Part shown: piece after piece, positions 24,162 through 32,304 of the stretch
Position numbering within the stretch: position 1 is the first letter of the stretch
Layout of the letters: each line of letters starts with the position of its first letter
Source of the DNA: an uncultured Clostridia bacterium
GTDB lineage: Bacteria; Bacillota; Clostridia; Christensenellales; Pumilibacteraceae
DNA length: 64,000 bases
Direction of reading: 5' to 3'
Assembly (NCBI GenBank): GCA_944372345.1
Contig: CALVYT010000019.1
Coordinates: 1-64,000 of the forward strand
Notes under the pieces: model-generated
Told to the model about the DNA's origin: nothing
The model's input: only the letters and a program-made list of their open reading frames with translations
The model's database searches: none
Made by a program: the position numbers and the translations under genes

Positions 24162-25910
24162 ATGAGCAAAAAGGGAAAAGCCGCGGCTATTGCCGTTTCC
24201 GTGGTTGCGGGCGTGCTTATAGTTGCGATAATCGCCGCTTCGATAGCGGCGGTCGTCGGGACGTTTTCGCGTCGCCGCGGATATATGAGTTATAACGACA
24301 TCAGGTACGAACGTCCCGATTTCGACGCGATAGACGAGGCGTTTGAAGACGCGATATATCTTGCGGAGCACGGTTCCGCGTATTCGGCGGTCTCCGCGAT
24401 GAACGAGGCGACGACGCTCCTTAACGAACTCGTCACCGCCGTCGGCTATGCGAACATAGAATATCAGAAGGATTATACCGACGTATTCTGGCGGGACGAA
24501 TACGCCGCGCTGTACAATCAGTACAATTCGTCTTACGTCGACTATTGCACGATGATGTATACGGCTCTTACCGGTCCGAACGGCGACACGCTGTTCTCGG
24601 GCGACTGGACGGAGGCGGATAAACAGCAGATAATAGACGAATACGAATCCATCGGCGCGGGCTATGAGGAGGGGCAGGCGGAGATCCTCGAGATCACGAC
24701 GGAATATACCGAACTGTCCGCGTCGGGCGGCTCGTCGGTGTATGCGACGGAGAGCGACGCGCGCGAATATTCGGATAAAACGGGCGAACTGCTCATAAGG
24801 CTTGCGCGCGCGTATAACGAACTGTATCCCGACGGGGATTACGCGGAGCGCGCTTACGCGTCTTACGGCAGAGCATATACTCCGGAGGATGTCGAAGAAA
24901 TGCGCGCCTGCGTCAAAGGCTATCTCGGCAAGTATGTTTCGCTTCTTTACGACACTCTCGGGAACGACGGTTTCGACGTGTATTTCGGCTCCGTGCCCGT
25001 TTCTCCGTCGGCGGACAGGGTCGTGGCGGATTTCTTTGCCGACGTATGCTCCCGCGAGGCGGTGTCCGGCGTCGATACGGGAATGACGGGGTATCTGACG
25101 GACGCGTTCGAGTATATGACCGACTGCGATCTCTATTACCGCTCCACGAACCCGAACGGGAACACGGGCGCGTTCACGACGTATCTGCAGGGTTACGAGA
25201 TCCCGTATCTGTTCCAGTATGTGACGGGTTCCGCAGACGATACGTCCACGTTCGTTCACGAGTTCGGGCATTTCTCGTCGTTCTATCTGAACGGCGCTTA
25301 CGGCGGGCTGGATCTCGACGTCGCCGAAGTGCAGAGCCAGGCGCTGGAAATGATGTTCGTCGGCAGATACGATGAGCTTTACGGCGGTTTATCGTCGTCG
25401 GATATGAGCGGCGACGGGATAGTCGAAGCGATGACCGTCGGGGATATGTTCAACAGTCTGGTGTTCAGCATAGTGATGGGATGCGTGCTCGACGAATTGC
25501 AGTACGACGTTTACACGAACACGCAGGCGTATACCGACGGCTCGGACGTGACCGAGAAGTACTCCGAACTGCTCGCCGAATACGGAATGGACGCGGAACT
25601 GACCGAGGAGTTCAGCTCCGAACTCGGCTATAAATACGATTATTTCCGCTATTGGTGGGCAGCCGTTCCGCATACGTTCGAGTCGCCGTTCTATTATATC
25701 AGCTATGCGATGTCCGCCGTTCCCGCGTTCGCGGTCTACGTCGACAGTCTGTCCGACTTCACCGCCGCGGCGAACGAATACAACTATATCCAGAAGTACG
25801 GCGACGGAACTTATACGTTTGAAAAGCTCCTCGAAAATGCGGGCGTGGGCAGCCCGTTTGAAGAGGATACTTACGAGGAGATAGCGGGATATCTCGATAC
25901 GCTCGTCTGA
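24162..25910 (+). CDS. Membrane-anchored M3-like zinc metallopeptidase
   Basis: The 582-residue protein has one N-terminal membrane helix (residues 8-33) with the rest outside the cell. The catalytic motif HEFGH is at 366-370 (Glu367 acting as base, His366 and His370 as zinc ligands), and VAEVQSQALEMM about 22 residues later supplies the third ligand glutamate, the layout of oligoendopeptidase F (M3) enzymes. The flanking mostly helical sequence also fits that family. It should cut peptides at the cell surface. GGAG lies before ATG 24162; the upstream GTG 24156 is less likely. It is alone on the + strand with no obvious operon partner. Confidence 0.82.
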   Translation: MSKKGKAAAIAVSVVAGVLIVAIIAASIAAVVGTFSRRRGYMSYNDIRYERPDFDAIDEAFEDAIYLAEHGSAYSAVSAMNEATTLLNELVTAVGYANIEYQKDYTDVFWRDEYAALYNQYNSSYVDYCTMMYTALTGPNGDTLFSGDWTEADKQQIIDEYESIGAGYEEGQAEILEITTEYTELSASGGSSVYATESDAREYSDKTGELLIRLARAYNELYPDGDYAERAYASYGRAYTPEDVEEMRACVKGYLGKYVSLLYDTLGNDGFDVYFGSVPVSPSADRVVADFFADVCSREAVSGVDTGMTGYLTDAFEYMTDCDLYYRSTNPNGNTGAFTTYLQGYEIPYLFQYVTGSADDTSTFVHEFGHFSSFYLNGAYGGLDLDVAEVQSQALEMMFVGRYDELYGGLSSSDMSGDGIVEAMTVGDMFNSLVFSIVMGCVLDELQYDVYTNTQAYTDGSDVTEKYSELLAEYGMDAELTEEFSSELGYKYDYFRYWWAAVPHTFESPFYYISYAMSAVPAFAVYVDSLSDFTAAANEYNYIQKYGDGTYTFEKLLENAGVGSPFEEDTYEEIAGYLDTLV

Positions 25911-26034
25911 AAAAACGGTACAAGCGAATGCGCTCTGCCTGCGGCGGGGCGCATTTATGCGCCTTTAAGCCGCGCCGCCGGCGGAAAAACCCGGCATATG
26001 AGCGGTTTCGGGCGTCCGAATTTCCGTAAAGGGC

Positions 26035-26063
26035 TTGACAAACTCACGCCGTTATAATAAAAT
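26035..26063 (+). promoter_or_regulatory. Promoter of the exporter gene
   Basis: TTGACA (26035-26040), a 17-nt spacer and TAAAAT (26058-26063). A TATAAT at 26053 is only 12 nt from the -35 box and is not used in this reading. Confidence 0.65.
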
Positions 26064-26095
26064 AATGTACAAGGGGAAAGGTATACCCGAAAGTT

Positions 26096-27199
26096 ATGTT
26101 GGAAGTTTTTCTGGACGCGCTCAAAGATACGGCGCTGCTGATCCCCTTTCTGCTCGCGGTGCATCTGCTCATCGGATTTCTCGAAGTCCGTAAGCTGGGC
26201 AGGATAAAACGGGGAGGAGTGTTGCAGTCGCCCGTTGCGCCGCTCGTCGGTACGGGGCTTGCGCTCCTGCCGCAGTGCGGTTTTTCCGTCGTTGCGAGCG
26301 AACTTTACGCCAAGCGGTTCGTCACCGTCGGTACGCTCGTCGCCGTCTTTATCGCGACGAGCGACGAGGCTCTCCCCATACTCGTCGGCGAAGCCGCGAC
26401 GCAGTCGCACCTGTGGGGCTGGCTGGGTCTGCTCATCGGGATCAAGGTCGTGATGGCTCTTGCCGCGGGGTACGGAACGGACGGCGTTGCCGCTCTCGTC
26501 CGCCGCGTGAAAAAATCCTCCGATCGGCACGCAGAGGAAGTCTGCCGCGAAGATAAAGCGCAGGAAACGGAAACGAGAGGAGAGAGCGGCGCACATAAAG
26601 CCGAAACGCACGCTGATTGCCGCGGACATTCGACCGAAGTTCACGGCGAAGAGCGCGGCGGGCACGATGACGACGGTGCGGAACGGCACGCGAGCGGCGG
26701 CGAAATCGCGGACGGCGAATACGTCCGCACGCACGAGCACGGTTGCTGCGGTCACAGCATAGGCGAGAAGAAAGGCGGAGTGTTCGCGAAATATTTTAAG
26801 CATCCGCTCATCCATACGCTGACGATAACGCTGTTCGCATTTGTCGTGAACTTTGCGCTCGGCACGGTGATATACTTTGCGGGAGAGGATAATTTCCGCG
26901 ATTTCATGCAGAGTGCGGAATACGTTCAGCCGCTGGCGGCGGTGCTTGTGGGGCTTATCCCCAACTGCGCGTCCAGCGTTATGATAACGGAGCTGTTCGC
27001 GGGCGGGTCGCTGACGCTCGGCGCGGCGGTCGCGGGGCTTGCCGTAAACGCGGGGCTGGGCGTGGCGGTACTCGTAAAGGAAAACAAAAAAGCGGGAGAG
27101 AACGCGCTCATCGTTCTCGGAACGGTAGTGTTCGCTCTCGCTGTGGGATATGCGCTTACGCCGCTTGGGGCGGTTCCGCTTCCGGTCGCAGGCGTATAA
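26096..27199 (+). CDS. Putative 10-TM heavy-metal/manganese exporter with His-rich loop
   Basis: The 367-residue protein has two hydrophobic halves (residues about 5-150 and 230-365) separated by a cytoplasm- or surface-exposed loop rich in His, Asp, Glu and Lys (about 155-225), ending in HEHGCCGHS. Each half repeats a similar core, GTGLALLPQCGFSVVASELY and VGLIPNCASSVMITELF, which are hallmarks of the ArsP_2/putative manganese transporter group (PF11449 type). The paired Cys and His clusters suggest metal sensing or binding. The two-component genes follow 35 nt later and may respond to the same metal. The ribosome binding site is weak (GGGGAAAGG about 17 nt upstream). Confidence 0.78.
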   Translation: MLEVFLDALKDTALLIPFLLAVHLLIGFLEVRKLGRIKRGGVLQSPVAPLVGTGLALLPQCGFSVVASELYAKRFVTVGTLVAVFIATSDEALPILVGEAATQSHLWGWLGLLIGIKVVMALAAGYGTDGVAALVRRVKKSSDRHAEEVCREDKAQETETRGESGAHKAETHADCRGHSTEVHGEERGGHDDDGAERHASGGEIADGEYVRTHEHGCCGHSIGEKKGGVFAKYFKHPLIHTLTITLFAFVVNFALGTVIYFAGEDNFRDFMQSAEYVQPLAAVLVGLIPNCASSVMITELFAGGSLTLGAAVAGLAVNAGLGVAVLVKENKKAGENALIVLGTVVFALAVGYALTPLGAVPLPVAGV

Positions 27200-27234
27200 C
27201 GAGGGAATACCCTAATAAGGAGAACACACAGACT

Positions 27235-27894
27235 ATGTCCGTAATACTGATAGTGGACGACGAACAGGGGATAAGGGAAGTGCTTCGCGAATACCTCGAA
27301 CTCGAAGGATACGAGGTTGACGAAGCGGTTGACGGAATGGACGCGATCAGAAAGGCGAAAGCCCGCGATTACGATATGATCGTTATGGACGTGATGATGC
27401 CCAAGCTGGACGGATACAGCGCGGTCAAGGAGATAAAGAAGGAAAAGGACGTTCCCGTCATTATGCTCTCGGCTCGCAGCGAAGAATACGACAAGCTGTT
27501 CGGCTTTGAGATCGGCGCGGACGACTATGTGACGAAGCCGTTTTCGCCCAAAGAGGTGGTCGCGCGCATAGGCGCGGTGCTGCGCCGCGGCAAGACGTCG
27601 AACAAGCACATAGTGTCCGACGGGTTGGAAATAGACATGGCGGGCAGGAACGTATACGTGGACGGGCGGAAGATATATCTGACGCCGCGCGAATACGATC
27701 TGCTCTTCTACCTCGTCAAGAACGAGGGCATAGCGATCCCCCGCGAGCAGCTGCTCGCCGATGTGTGGGGTTATGACTTCTTCGGCGAGGACAGAACGGT
27801 GGATACGCACGTCAAGATGCTGCGCGCCAATCTCGGACCTTACCGCGACAAGATACTCACTCTGCGCGGAGTGGGATACAAACTCGTACTCTGA
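27235..27894 (+). CDS. OmpR/PhoB-family response regulator
   Basis: The 219-residue protein has a receiver domain (residues 1-117) with the acidic pair near 9-10, the phosphoacceptor Asp52 in VMDVMMPK, the conserved SAR(S) and Lys in VTKPFSPKE, and a C-terminal winged helix (125-217) with LTPREYDLLFYLVKN, DVWGYDFFGEDRTVDTHVKML and GVGYKL. It binds DNA after phosphorylation by the partner kinase encoded 5 nt downstream. AAGGAG precedes ATG 27235. The regulated genes are not known; the exporter upstream is one candidate, and the Pho-box genes at 33408 and 53879 are another, because PhoP belongs to this family. Confidence 0.92.
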   Translation: MSVILIVDDEQGIREVLREYLELEGYEVDEAVDGMDAIRKAKARDYDMIVMDVMMPKLDGYSAVKEIKKEKDVPVIMLSARSEEYDKLFGFEIGADDYVTKPFSPKEVVARIGAVLRRGKTSNKHIVSDGLEIDMAGRNVYVDGRKIYLTPREYDLLFYLVKNEGIAIPREQLLADVWGYDFFGEDRTVDTHVKMLRANLGPYRDKILTLRGVGYKLVL

Positions 27895-27899
27895 ATCGG

Positions 27900-29495
27900 A
27901 TGGGAGAGGAAAACAACAAGCACGATACGAGCGCCGGAAGTGCGGAAAACGCAGCGGCTGCCGAAAGCAAGCCCGAAGAAAGACACGGGCTTGTTTTTTC
28001 GCCTGCGTCCCCATCAGATGCGTCCGCGGCATACTCTCCGCATAAAAAGGGCAGCCCTTTCCGCTCCATACGCTTCAATCTCTGGGTGATCTTTATGCTG
28101 ATGACGGTGTTCGTCCTCGGCATTGTATGGATATTCGAGATCATATTCTATTCGACGTTTTACGTCGGGTTTCAGCGCAGCGACATAGGGCGCATAGGCG
28201 ATCTGTTCACTGCGGAATATCTCGAAGTGGTGGACGGCGGCGCGGATACCGAAACGCTGGAAACGCTGATAAGCGGCTATTCGGGCGACAACAGCGTCAA
28301 TATAATGGTGTTTAATCTCGACGATTACGGCGAGCCCGTCAACGTGCTGTCCGCGACGGTCGGCGGCGTTCAGGCGGCGGGTATGGCGGACGAGCTGTTC
28401 GACTATTACCTGGAAAATATCGGGTACGAAACGCCGCTCGTCGGCGATACGACCGCGCTCGACGACGTGGAGGAGAGCCTCGTCATATACGGCTATTCGA
28501 CGAGCGTATACGACGCGGAAGCGGGCATAAGCAATATGCTGTATATCTATCTTTCCAGCGCGCTGCCGTCTTTTTCGGGTGCGCGCAATACTCTTGCCGT
28601 GCAGCTTGCGATAATTACGGCTGCGTGCTTCGTCGTATCCGTATTCGTCGCATATTTCGGGTCTGGCGCGGCGGCGAAGCCCATGCGCGAACTCGCGGTG
28701 CGCGTTGCGGACAAGCGCGGCGGCAAACGTAAACCGCTGCCGACCGAAACCAAGTTTTCCGAAATCAACGAGCTTTCCGAAGCATTCAACGACGCGTTCG
28801 ACGAGGCGGAAAAGAATAACCGTTTCCGCCGCGATCTGCTCGCCAACGTATCGCACGATATGAAAACGCCGCTGACGATGATCAGGGCGTATTCGGAGAT
28901 GATCCGCGACATCTCGGGCGGGAACAAGGAGAGATCCGCGCGCCAGGCGCAGGTGATAATAGACGAAACCGAACGTCTGACCGCGCTCATAAACGAGGTG
29001 GTCGAGCTCAGCAAGCTGGAAGCGGGCGTCATACGCCCCGAGATCGCTCCGTTCGACCTGTCAGCGCGCGTCGGCGAGACCATCAAGCGTTTCGGCATAA
29101 TGGAGGAAAAGGGCTATCTGTTCGAGACGGAGATCGAACCCGGCATAACCGCGCTCGGCGACGGAGACAAGATAGACCGCGTGATATACAATCTTATCGG
29201 CAACGCGATGAACTATACCGGCGAGGACAAGCGCGTCATAGTGCGCTGCCGCCGCGTCGGCTCCGTCGCCCGCGTCGAGGTGGAGGACACGGGAAAGGGA
29301 ATGACGGAAGAGGAACTGCGCACGGTCTGGGACAAATATTACCGCCTTGCGCAGGACAAACGCCGCGTTGTCGGCAGCGGACTGGGACTCAGCATCGTCA
29401 AGTCCATTCTCGAGCTGCACAAAGCCACCTTCGGCGTGGAAAGCGAAAAGCACGTCGGCTCCGTATTCTGGTTCGAACTTCCCATGAGTAAATAA
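27900..29495 (+). CDS. Membrane sensor histidine kinase
   Basis: The 531-residue protein has a long charged N-terminal extension (1-60), a membrane helix at about 67-90, an extracellular domain of about 135 residues, a second helix near 230-255, a HAMP-like linker, and the kinase core. The H-box is NVSHDMKTPLTMIRAYSE with His319; the N-box YNLIGNAMNYTGED, the VEDTGKGM G1 box, and the SGLGLSIVKSI G2 box follow. The extracellular part has no motif I can name, so the signal is unknown. It is 5 nt downstream of the response regulator and ends at the terminator at 29571. Confidence 0.92.
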   Translation: MGEENNKHDTSAGSAENAAAAESKPEERHGLVFSPASPSDASAAYSPHKKGSPFRSIRFNLWVIFMLMTVFVLGIVWIFEIIFYSTFYVGFQRSDIGRIGDLFTAEYLEVVDGGADTETLETLISGYSGDNSVNIMVFNLDDYGEPVNVLSATVGGVQAAGMADELFDYYLENIGYETPLVGDTTALDDVEESLVIYGYSTSVYDAEAGISNMLYIYLSSALPSFSGARNTLAVQLAIITAACFVVSVFVAYFGSGAAAKPMRELAVRVADKRGGKRKPLPTETKFSEINELSEAFNDAFDEAEKNNRFRRDLLANVSHDMKTPLTMIRAYSEMIRDISGGNKERSARQAQVIIDETERLTALINEVVELSKLEAGVIRPEIAPFDLSARVGETIKRFGIMEEKGYLFETEIEPGITALGDGDKIDRVIYNLIGNAMNYTGEDKRVIVRCRRVGSVARVEVEDTGKGMTEEELRTVWDKYYRLAQDKRRVVGSGLGLSIVKSILELHKATFGVESEKHVGSVFWFELPMSK

Positions 29496-29570
29496 AGCCG
29501 GCTTTTCCGTGAACGGATAAGTCTGTTCTTTTGCGGAGCGGCTAAGCCCGCCCGCGGCTCGGTGCAGCAA

Positions 29571-29597
29571 ACGCGTTCGTCTGCGAGCGCGTTTTTC
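29571..29597 (+). terminator. Terminator of the two-component operon
   Basis: ACGCGTTCG (29571-29579) pairs with CGAGCGCGT (29584-29592) with one wobble pair, followed by TTTTT. The stretch from here to the tRNA at 30061 holds no protein gene; its only structured content is the repeat at 29896. Confidence 0.8.
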
Positions 29598-29895
29598 CGT
29601 GTATGATATTTTTCCTGTCCGCATCCGGCAGATCTCGTCGCGCGCACGTGCGCGGCTTTGCGCGTTCCCGCGGGTCAGGCTTTATAGCCGCGCTTGCGGT
29701 TTGAATTTTCTTGCCCGCTCCGGTCATTGCATAGCAAACCGCGTCCGCCTTGCACGCGCGGCTTTTGCGTTCCGACCTTTGCGGGACGGCGACCCGCCGC
29801 GCTTCGGATATGCGGTTTGCCATTGCTTTCTCTTTGTTTCCCCGAATTGCTCTTGATCTTTATTGCCGGAACAAGAGGAAAAGCGCGTTCGGCCG

Positions 29896-29991
29896 GCACC
29901 GCCTTATATCGTCTGACGGCTACGGTGTTCGCGTTCCCGCGGAACGCCCGGCTAAGCAGGGCGGCGCTCCGAGCGGCCGAGCGGTATCTCT
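29896..29991 (-). repeat. 96-nt tRNA-Ile-derived chimera, copy 1
   Basis: On the - strand it begins AGAGATA, keeps a D-arm-like GCTC...GAGC, then CCGCC and a long insert with a GCGTTCC/GGAACGC hairpin, and ends ATATAAGGCGG, which pairs with CCGCC. It aligns without gaps to copy 2 (30158-30253), with about 80 of 96 positions the same by eye. The D-loop part is diverged from tRNA-Ile. There is no T-arm or 3' acceptor half. Confidence 0.75.
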
Positions 29992-30060
29992 GTATGCTTT
30001 AATTTTATTCCGATCACGCCAAAAATAAAAACCCGGGGTCGGTGACGCGACTCGGGTTTT

Positions 30061-30137
30061 TGGTAGAGATAAGTGGACTCGAACCACCGACCCCCACCTT
30101 ATCAGGGTGGTGCTCTAACCAACTGAGCTATATCTCT
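30061..30137 (-). tRNA. tRNA-Ile (anticodon GAT)
   Basis: The 77-nt gene on the - strand has a 7-bp acceptor stem AGAGATA/TATCTCT, D-stem GCTC/GAGC, anticodon stem CCACC/GGTGG around CTGATAA, a T-stem GGTGG/CCACT with TTCGAGT, discriminator A and an encoded CCA (30061-30063). It is read with tRNA-Ala from the promoter at 30413-30441. Confidence 0.97.
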
Positions 30138-30157
30138 ATATGCTTTTTATTCAAGAT

Positions 30158-30253
30158 GCCCCACCTTATATCGCCTGACGGCGATGGCGTTCGCGTTCCT
30201 GCGGAACGCTCGGCTAAGCAGGGCGGCGCTCTAACCAACTGAGCTATATCTCT
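30158..30253 (-). repeat. 96-nt tRNA-Ile-derived chimera, copy 2
   Basis: On the - strand its first 26 bases are identical to the 5' end of tRNA-Ile (acceptor strand and full D-arm). It then has CCGCC, CTG and an insert of about 50 nt with a GCGTTCC/GGAACGC and an ATCGCC/GGCGAT hairpin, and ends ATATAAGGTGG, where GGTGG equals the 3' anticodon strand of tRNA-Ile and can pair with CCGCC through a wobble. The variable loop, T-arm and 3' acceptor strand are absent, so it is not a working tRNA. Confidence 0.8.
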
Positions 30254-30297
30254 ATCTCGTAATGCGCTTTTCGTGCATTACAAGCTGTCTTTCAAAG

Positions 30298-30373
30298 TGG
30301 TGGAGGTAAAGAGATTCGAACTCTTGACCCCCTGCTTGCAGGGCAGGTGCTCTACCAACTGAGCTATACCCCC
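30298..30373 (-). tRNA. tRNA-Ala (anticodon TGC)
   Basis: The 76-nt gene on the - strand has acceptor GGGGGTA/TACCTCC, D-arm GCTCAGTTGGTAGAGC, anticodon stem CCTGC/GCAGG around CCTGCAA, T-arm with TTCGAAT, and encoded ACCA. It is first in the leftward tRNA transcript. Confidence 0.97.
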
Positions 30374-30412
30374 ACGGTGCGAAGTCCGCGAAAGAACGCG
30401 AACAGCCTATAT

Positions 30413-30441
30413 AATATATCAAATCGCGGGGGGATAGTCAA
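30413..30441 (-). promoter_or_regulatory. Promoter of the tRNA-Ala/tRNA-Ile transcript
   Basis: On the - strand TTGACT (30436-30441), a 17-nt spacer and TATATT (30413-30418), about 40 nt before tRNA-Ala. The stretch 30442-30617 shows nothing else. Confidence 0.75.
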
Positions 30442-30617
30442 GCGAATTTCGGATATTTTATAAAAAATCGGTCGCAGGCAAAACCGCTGCCGCTGTTCGC
30501 GCCGCCCGCGTCGTTTGCCGTGTCCGCTATTGACCGTACCCGCCCGCGCCCGGTCATATCCGCTTGCGCCGCTTATTTCCGCCCGAACCGCTGCCGCCGT
30601 TCGCGCCGCTCGCGCCG

Positions 30618-31265
30618 TTATTCGCCGCGTTTTTCGATAATATACGTCGCGATAAGGTCGGCGGCGTGGAGAAGCGAACAGAGCGGGTTGATCGCATACG
30701 CTTCGCTTATCGAGTAATCGCCGCCGCGGCTCCTGCTGTCGAAGCCGCCCATATGCCAATTTATCGCCAGAGCCTCCTCGCGCGTCAGGCGACGTATATA
30801 TCCGTTTATGATATAGACGGATTTTTCGCCGTGCCCGTATGGGAGTTTTTCTTCCCTGGCGTAGTACGGTTTTTTCACCCATTCATTGTCCACTTTGACG
30901 TTGCGGAAGTCCTCTTTGTAGTAGCCTATCTTACAGACGTCGTGGAGCAGTCCGCATATGGCTATGCTCTCTTCGGAGATATTGAGTTCCTTATTCCGTT
31001 CCGCTGCCGCGGCGCGCTCCATTGCGACAAGGGCGGAAAGCTGCTTATATACGTTTATGCTGTGTTCGCATAACCCGCCGCGGTGGCAGCAATGGAATTT
31101 GCTGCTCGCCGGCGCGGTGAAAAAGTCGGAGCCGCTTTCAAGATATTTGAGCAGATCGTCCGCGCCTTTACGCGTTATATGCGATTTGTAGATCCCGATA
31201 AATTCTTTTTTGTTATTTTCGGCGGGATCGTCGATCCTTTCGTCCGGAGTTTCCATATTTTCCAT
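30618..31265 (-). CDS. HD-domain phosphohydrolase-like protein
   Basis: The 215-residue protein has an HD-type metal site: His67 in GGLCEHSINVY, His108-Asp109 in CGLLHDVCKIGYYK, a YGHGEKS histidine near 145 and a C-terminal LLHAADLIATY aspartate. HD proteins cleave phosphomonoesters or phosphodiesters of nucleotides or nucleic acids; this one resembles stand-alone HD proteins of Clostridia of unknown substrate. An HCCHRG stretch just before the first His is unusual and may bind a metal. No ribosome binding site is present: the promoter -10 box ends 6 nt before ATG 31265, so the mRNA is probably leaderless. The promoter itself overlaps the end of the upstream PP-loop fragment. Confidence 0.8.
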   Translation of the reverse strand: MENMETPDERIDDPAENNKKEFIGIYKSHITRKGADDLLKYLESGSDFFTAPASSKFHCCHRGGLCEHSINVYKQLSALVAMERAAAAERNKELNISEESIAICGLLHDVCKIGYYKEDFRNVKVDNEWVKKPYYAREEKLPYGHGEKSVYIINGYIRRLTREEALAINWHMGGFDSRSRGGDYSISEAYAINPLCSLLHAADLIATYIIEKRGE

Positions 31266-31271
31266 AAAATG

Positions 31272-31300
31272 ATTGTAACATATTAGGCCCGGCTTGTCAA
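31272..31300 (-). promoter_or_regulatory. HD-gene promoter, leaderless geometry
   Basis: On the - strand TTGACA (31295-31300), 17 nt, TACAAT (31272-31277), then 6 nt to ATG 31265. The boxes lie inside the last codons of the PP-loop fragment. Confidence 0.85.
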
Positions 31301-31438
31301 GGCATGGACGAGCGCGGCGAGCAGTACGGACGGATCCATCCCTCCGGACAGTCCGACAGCGACTCTGTCGCCGTCCGCAAACATCGAATGATCCTCCGCC
31401 GCCGAAGTCCGTCGCGGTTTTTCGCCGCTTGCGGTCAT
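31283..31438 (-). pseudogene. PP-loop (TtcA/TilS-like) N-terminal fragment
   Basis: The 51-residue frame overlaps the hydrolase stop in an ATGA arrangement. Residues 22-47 read DGDRVAVGLSGGMDP and then SVLLAALVHAL, which is the start of TtcA-type tRNA-thiolation enzymes, where the PP-loop is SGGKDS. Here the loop is SGGMDP, with Lys and Ser of the motif replaced, and the protein stops 10 residues later where relatives continue for over 200. It is most likely the remnant of a tRNA-sulfuration gene whose 3' part was lost when the HD gene took its place. A translated small peptide is possible but has no known role. Confidence 0.6.
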
Positions 31439-32304
31439 TGCCGCTTTTCGCCGCCGCGCAAAAACGCCGCGGCGCGGGCGAGCATGTCCGCGGATTCCTG
31501 CCATTCGGGGTCGCGGACGGGGTAGACGTGGACGAATTTATGCGCGCCCGAGCGTTTGGGTCTCATATCGAGAGCGAACTCTGCGCCGCGCGCTTCAAGC
31601 TCTTTTGCCAGCCGCAGAGTGGAAGAGCGCAGAAAATCGCCGTCCGAGGAGGCGAGGAACGCGCGGCGGGGCAGGTAGACGTCGGTCAGATCGGGAATGC
31701 GGGTGAGGGAGAGCCAGCCGCCTTTGCCGACGGGCACTCCCGCAAGGGCGCGCGCGCCGCGGCGGCGGAAGCAGAACATCCCGGAGATGAGCAGCAGTCC
31801 GTCCGCGCGGGGAGCGACGTCGCTTTCCGCCAGTCCGAACGCGGCGCGCACCGTTTCGGAAGAAGCGGCGGCGTCCGCGAGCAGGGCGAGCATCGCGCCC
31901 GCGCTGTCGCCGGCGAGGTAAAAGCCGTTTGTGCCGCGGCTGTCCGCGAAAAAGCGCGCCGCGCGGCAGACGTCCGTCAGCATTTCGGGCAGGGTCGCCT
32001 GCGGCGCGAGCCGATACTCCGCGGAAACGACGGTGAAGCCGAGCGAGGCGACGGCGCGGCAGAACCGCTCGTTCAGCCCTTTGTGCCCGTACATAAGCCC
32101 GCCGCCGTGCACGTCGAACAGGAGCGGCAGTTCGTCTGCGGCATAATTTTCCGGGACATACACGTCCGCGGGGAGCGCTCCCGGGACTGTTACGTCTTTT
32201 TCCGCGCGCACGCCGGGCGGTATGACGCGTCCGCGTTCGCTTTTTTCGTCATACCGCGCCATAGAGCGGCAGATCGCTTTCGCTATCGCAAGGCGGACGC
32301 TCAT
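31435..32304 (-). CDS. Alpha/beta hydrolase of the hormone-sensitive-lipase type
   Basis: The 289-residue protein has the HSL-family oxyanion motif HGGG at 66-69, SAEYRLAPQATLPE at about 94-107 and the nucleophile elbow GDSAG with Ser134. A catalytic Asp is likely in the LASSDGDFLRSS segment and the His in SGAHKFVHVYP. It should hydrolyse short-chain esters; the substrate is unknown. It has no signal peptide. The start overlaps the stop of the membrane-protein gene in ATGA, and its own stop overlaps the start of the PP-loop fragment in the same way, so all three are co-translated. Confidence 0.85.
   Translation of the reverse strand: MSVRLAIAKAICRSMARYDEKSERGRVIPPGVRAEKDVTVPGALPADVYVPENYAADELPLLFDVHGGGLMYGHKGLNERFCRAVASLGFTVVSAEYRLAPQATLPEMLTDVCRAARFFADSRGTNGFYLAGDSAGAMLALLADAAASSETVRAAFGLAESDVAPRADGLLLISGMFCFRRRGARALAGVPVGKGGWLSLTRIPDLTDVYLPRRAFLASSDGDFLRSSTLRLAKELEARGAEFALDMRPKRSGAHKFVHVYPVRDPEWQESADMLARAAAFLRGGEKRQ

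Noticed and set aside
29542..29823. Leftward 93-codon frame downstream of the tRNA genes
   Set aside because: Composition is Arg/Ala-rich without a domain or ribosome binding site, and it runs against the terminator of the two-component operon.
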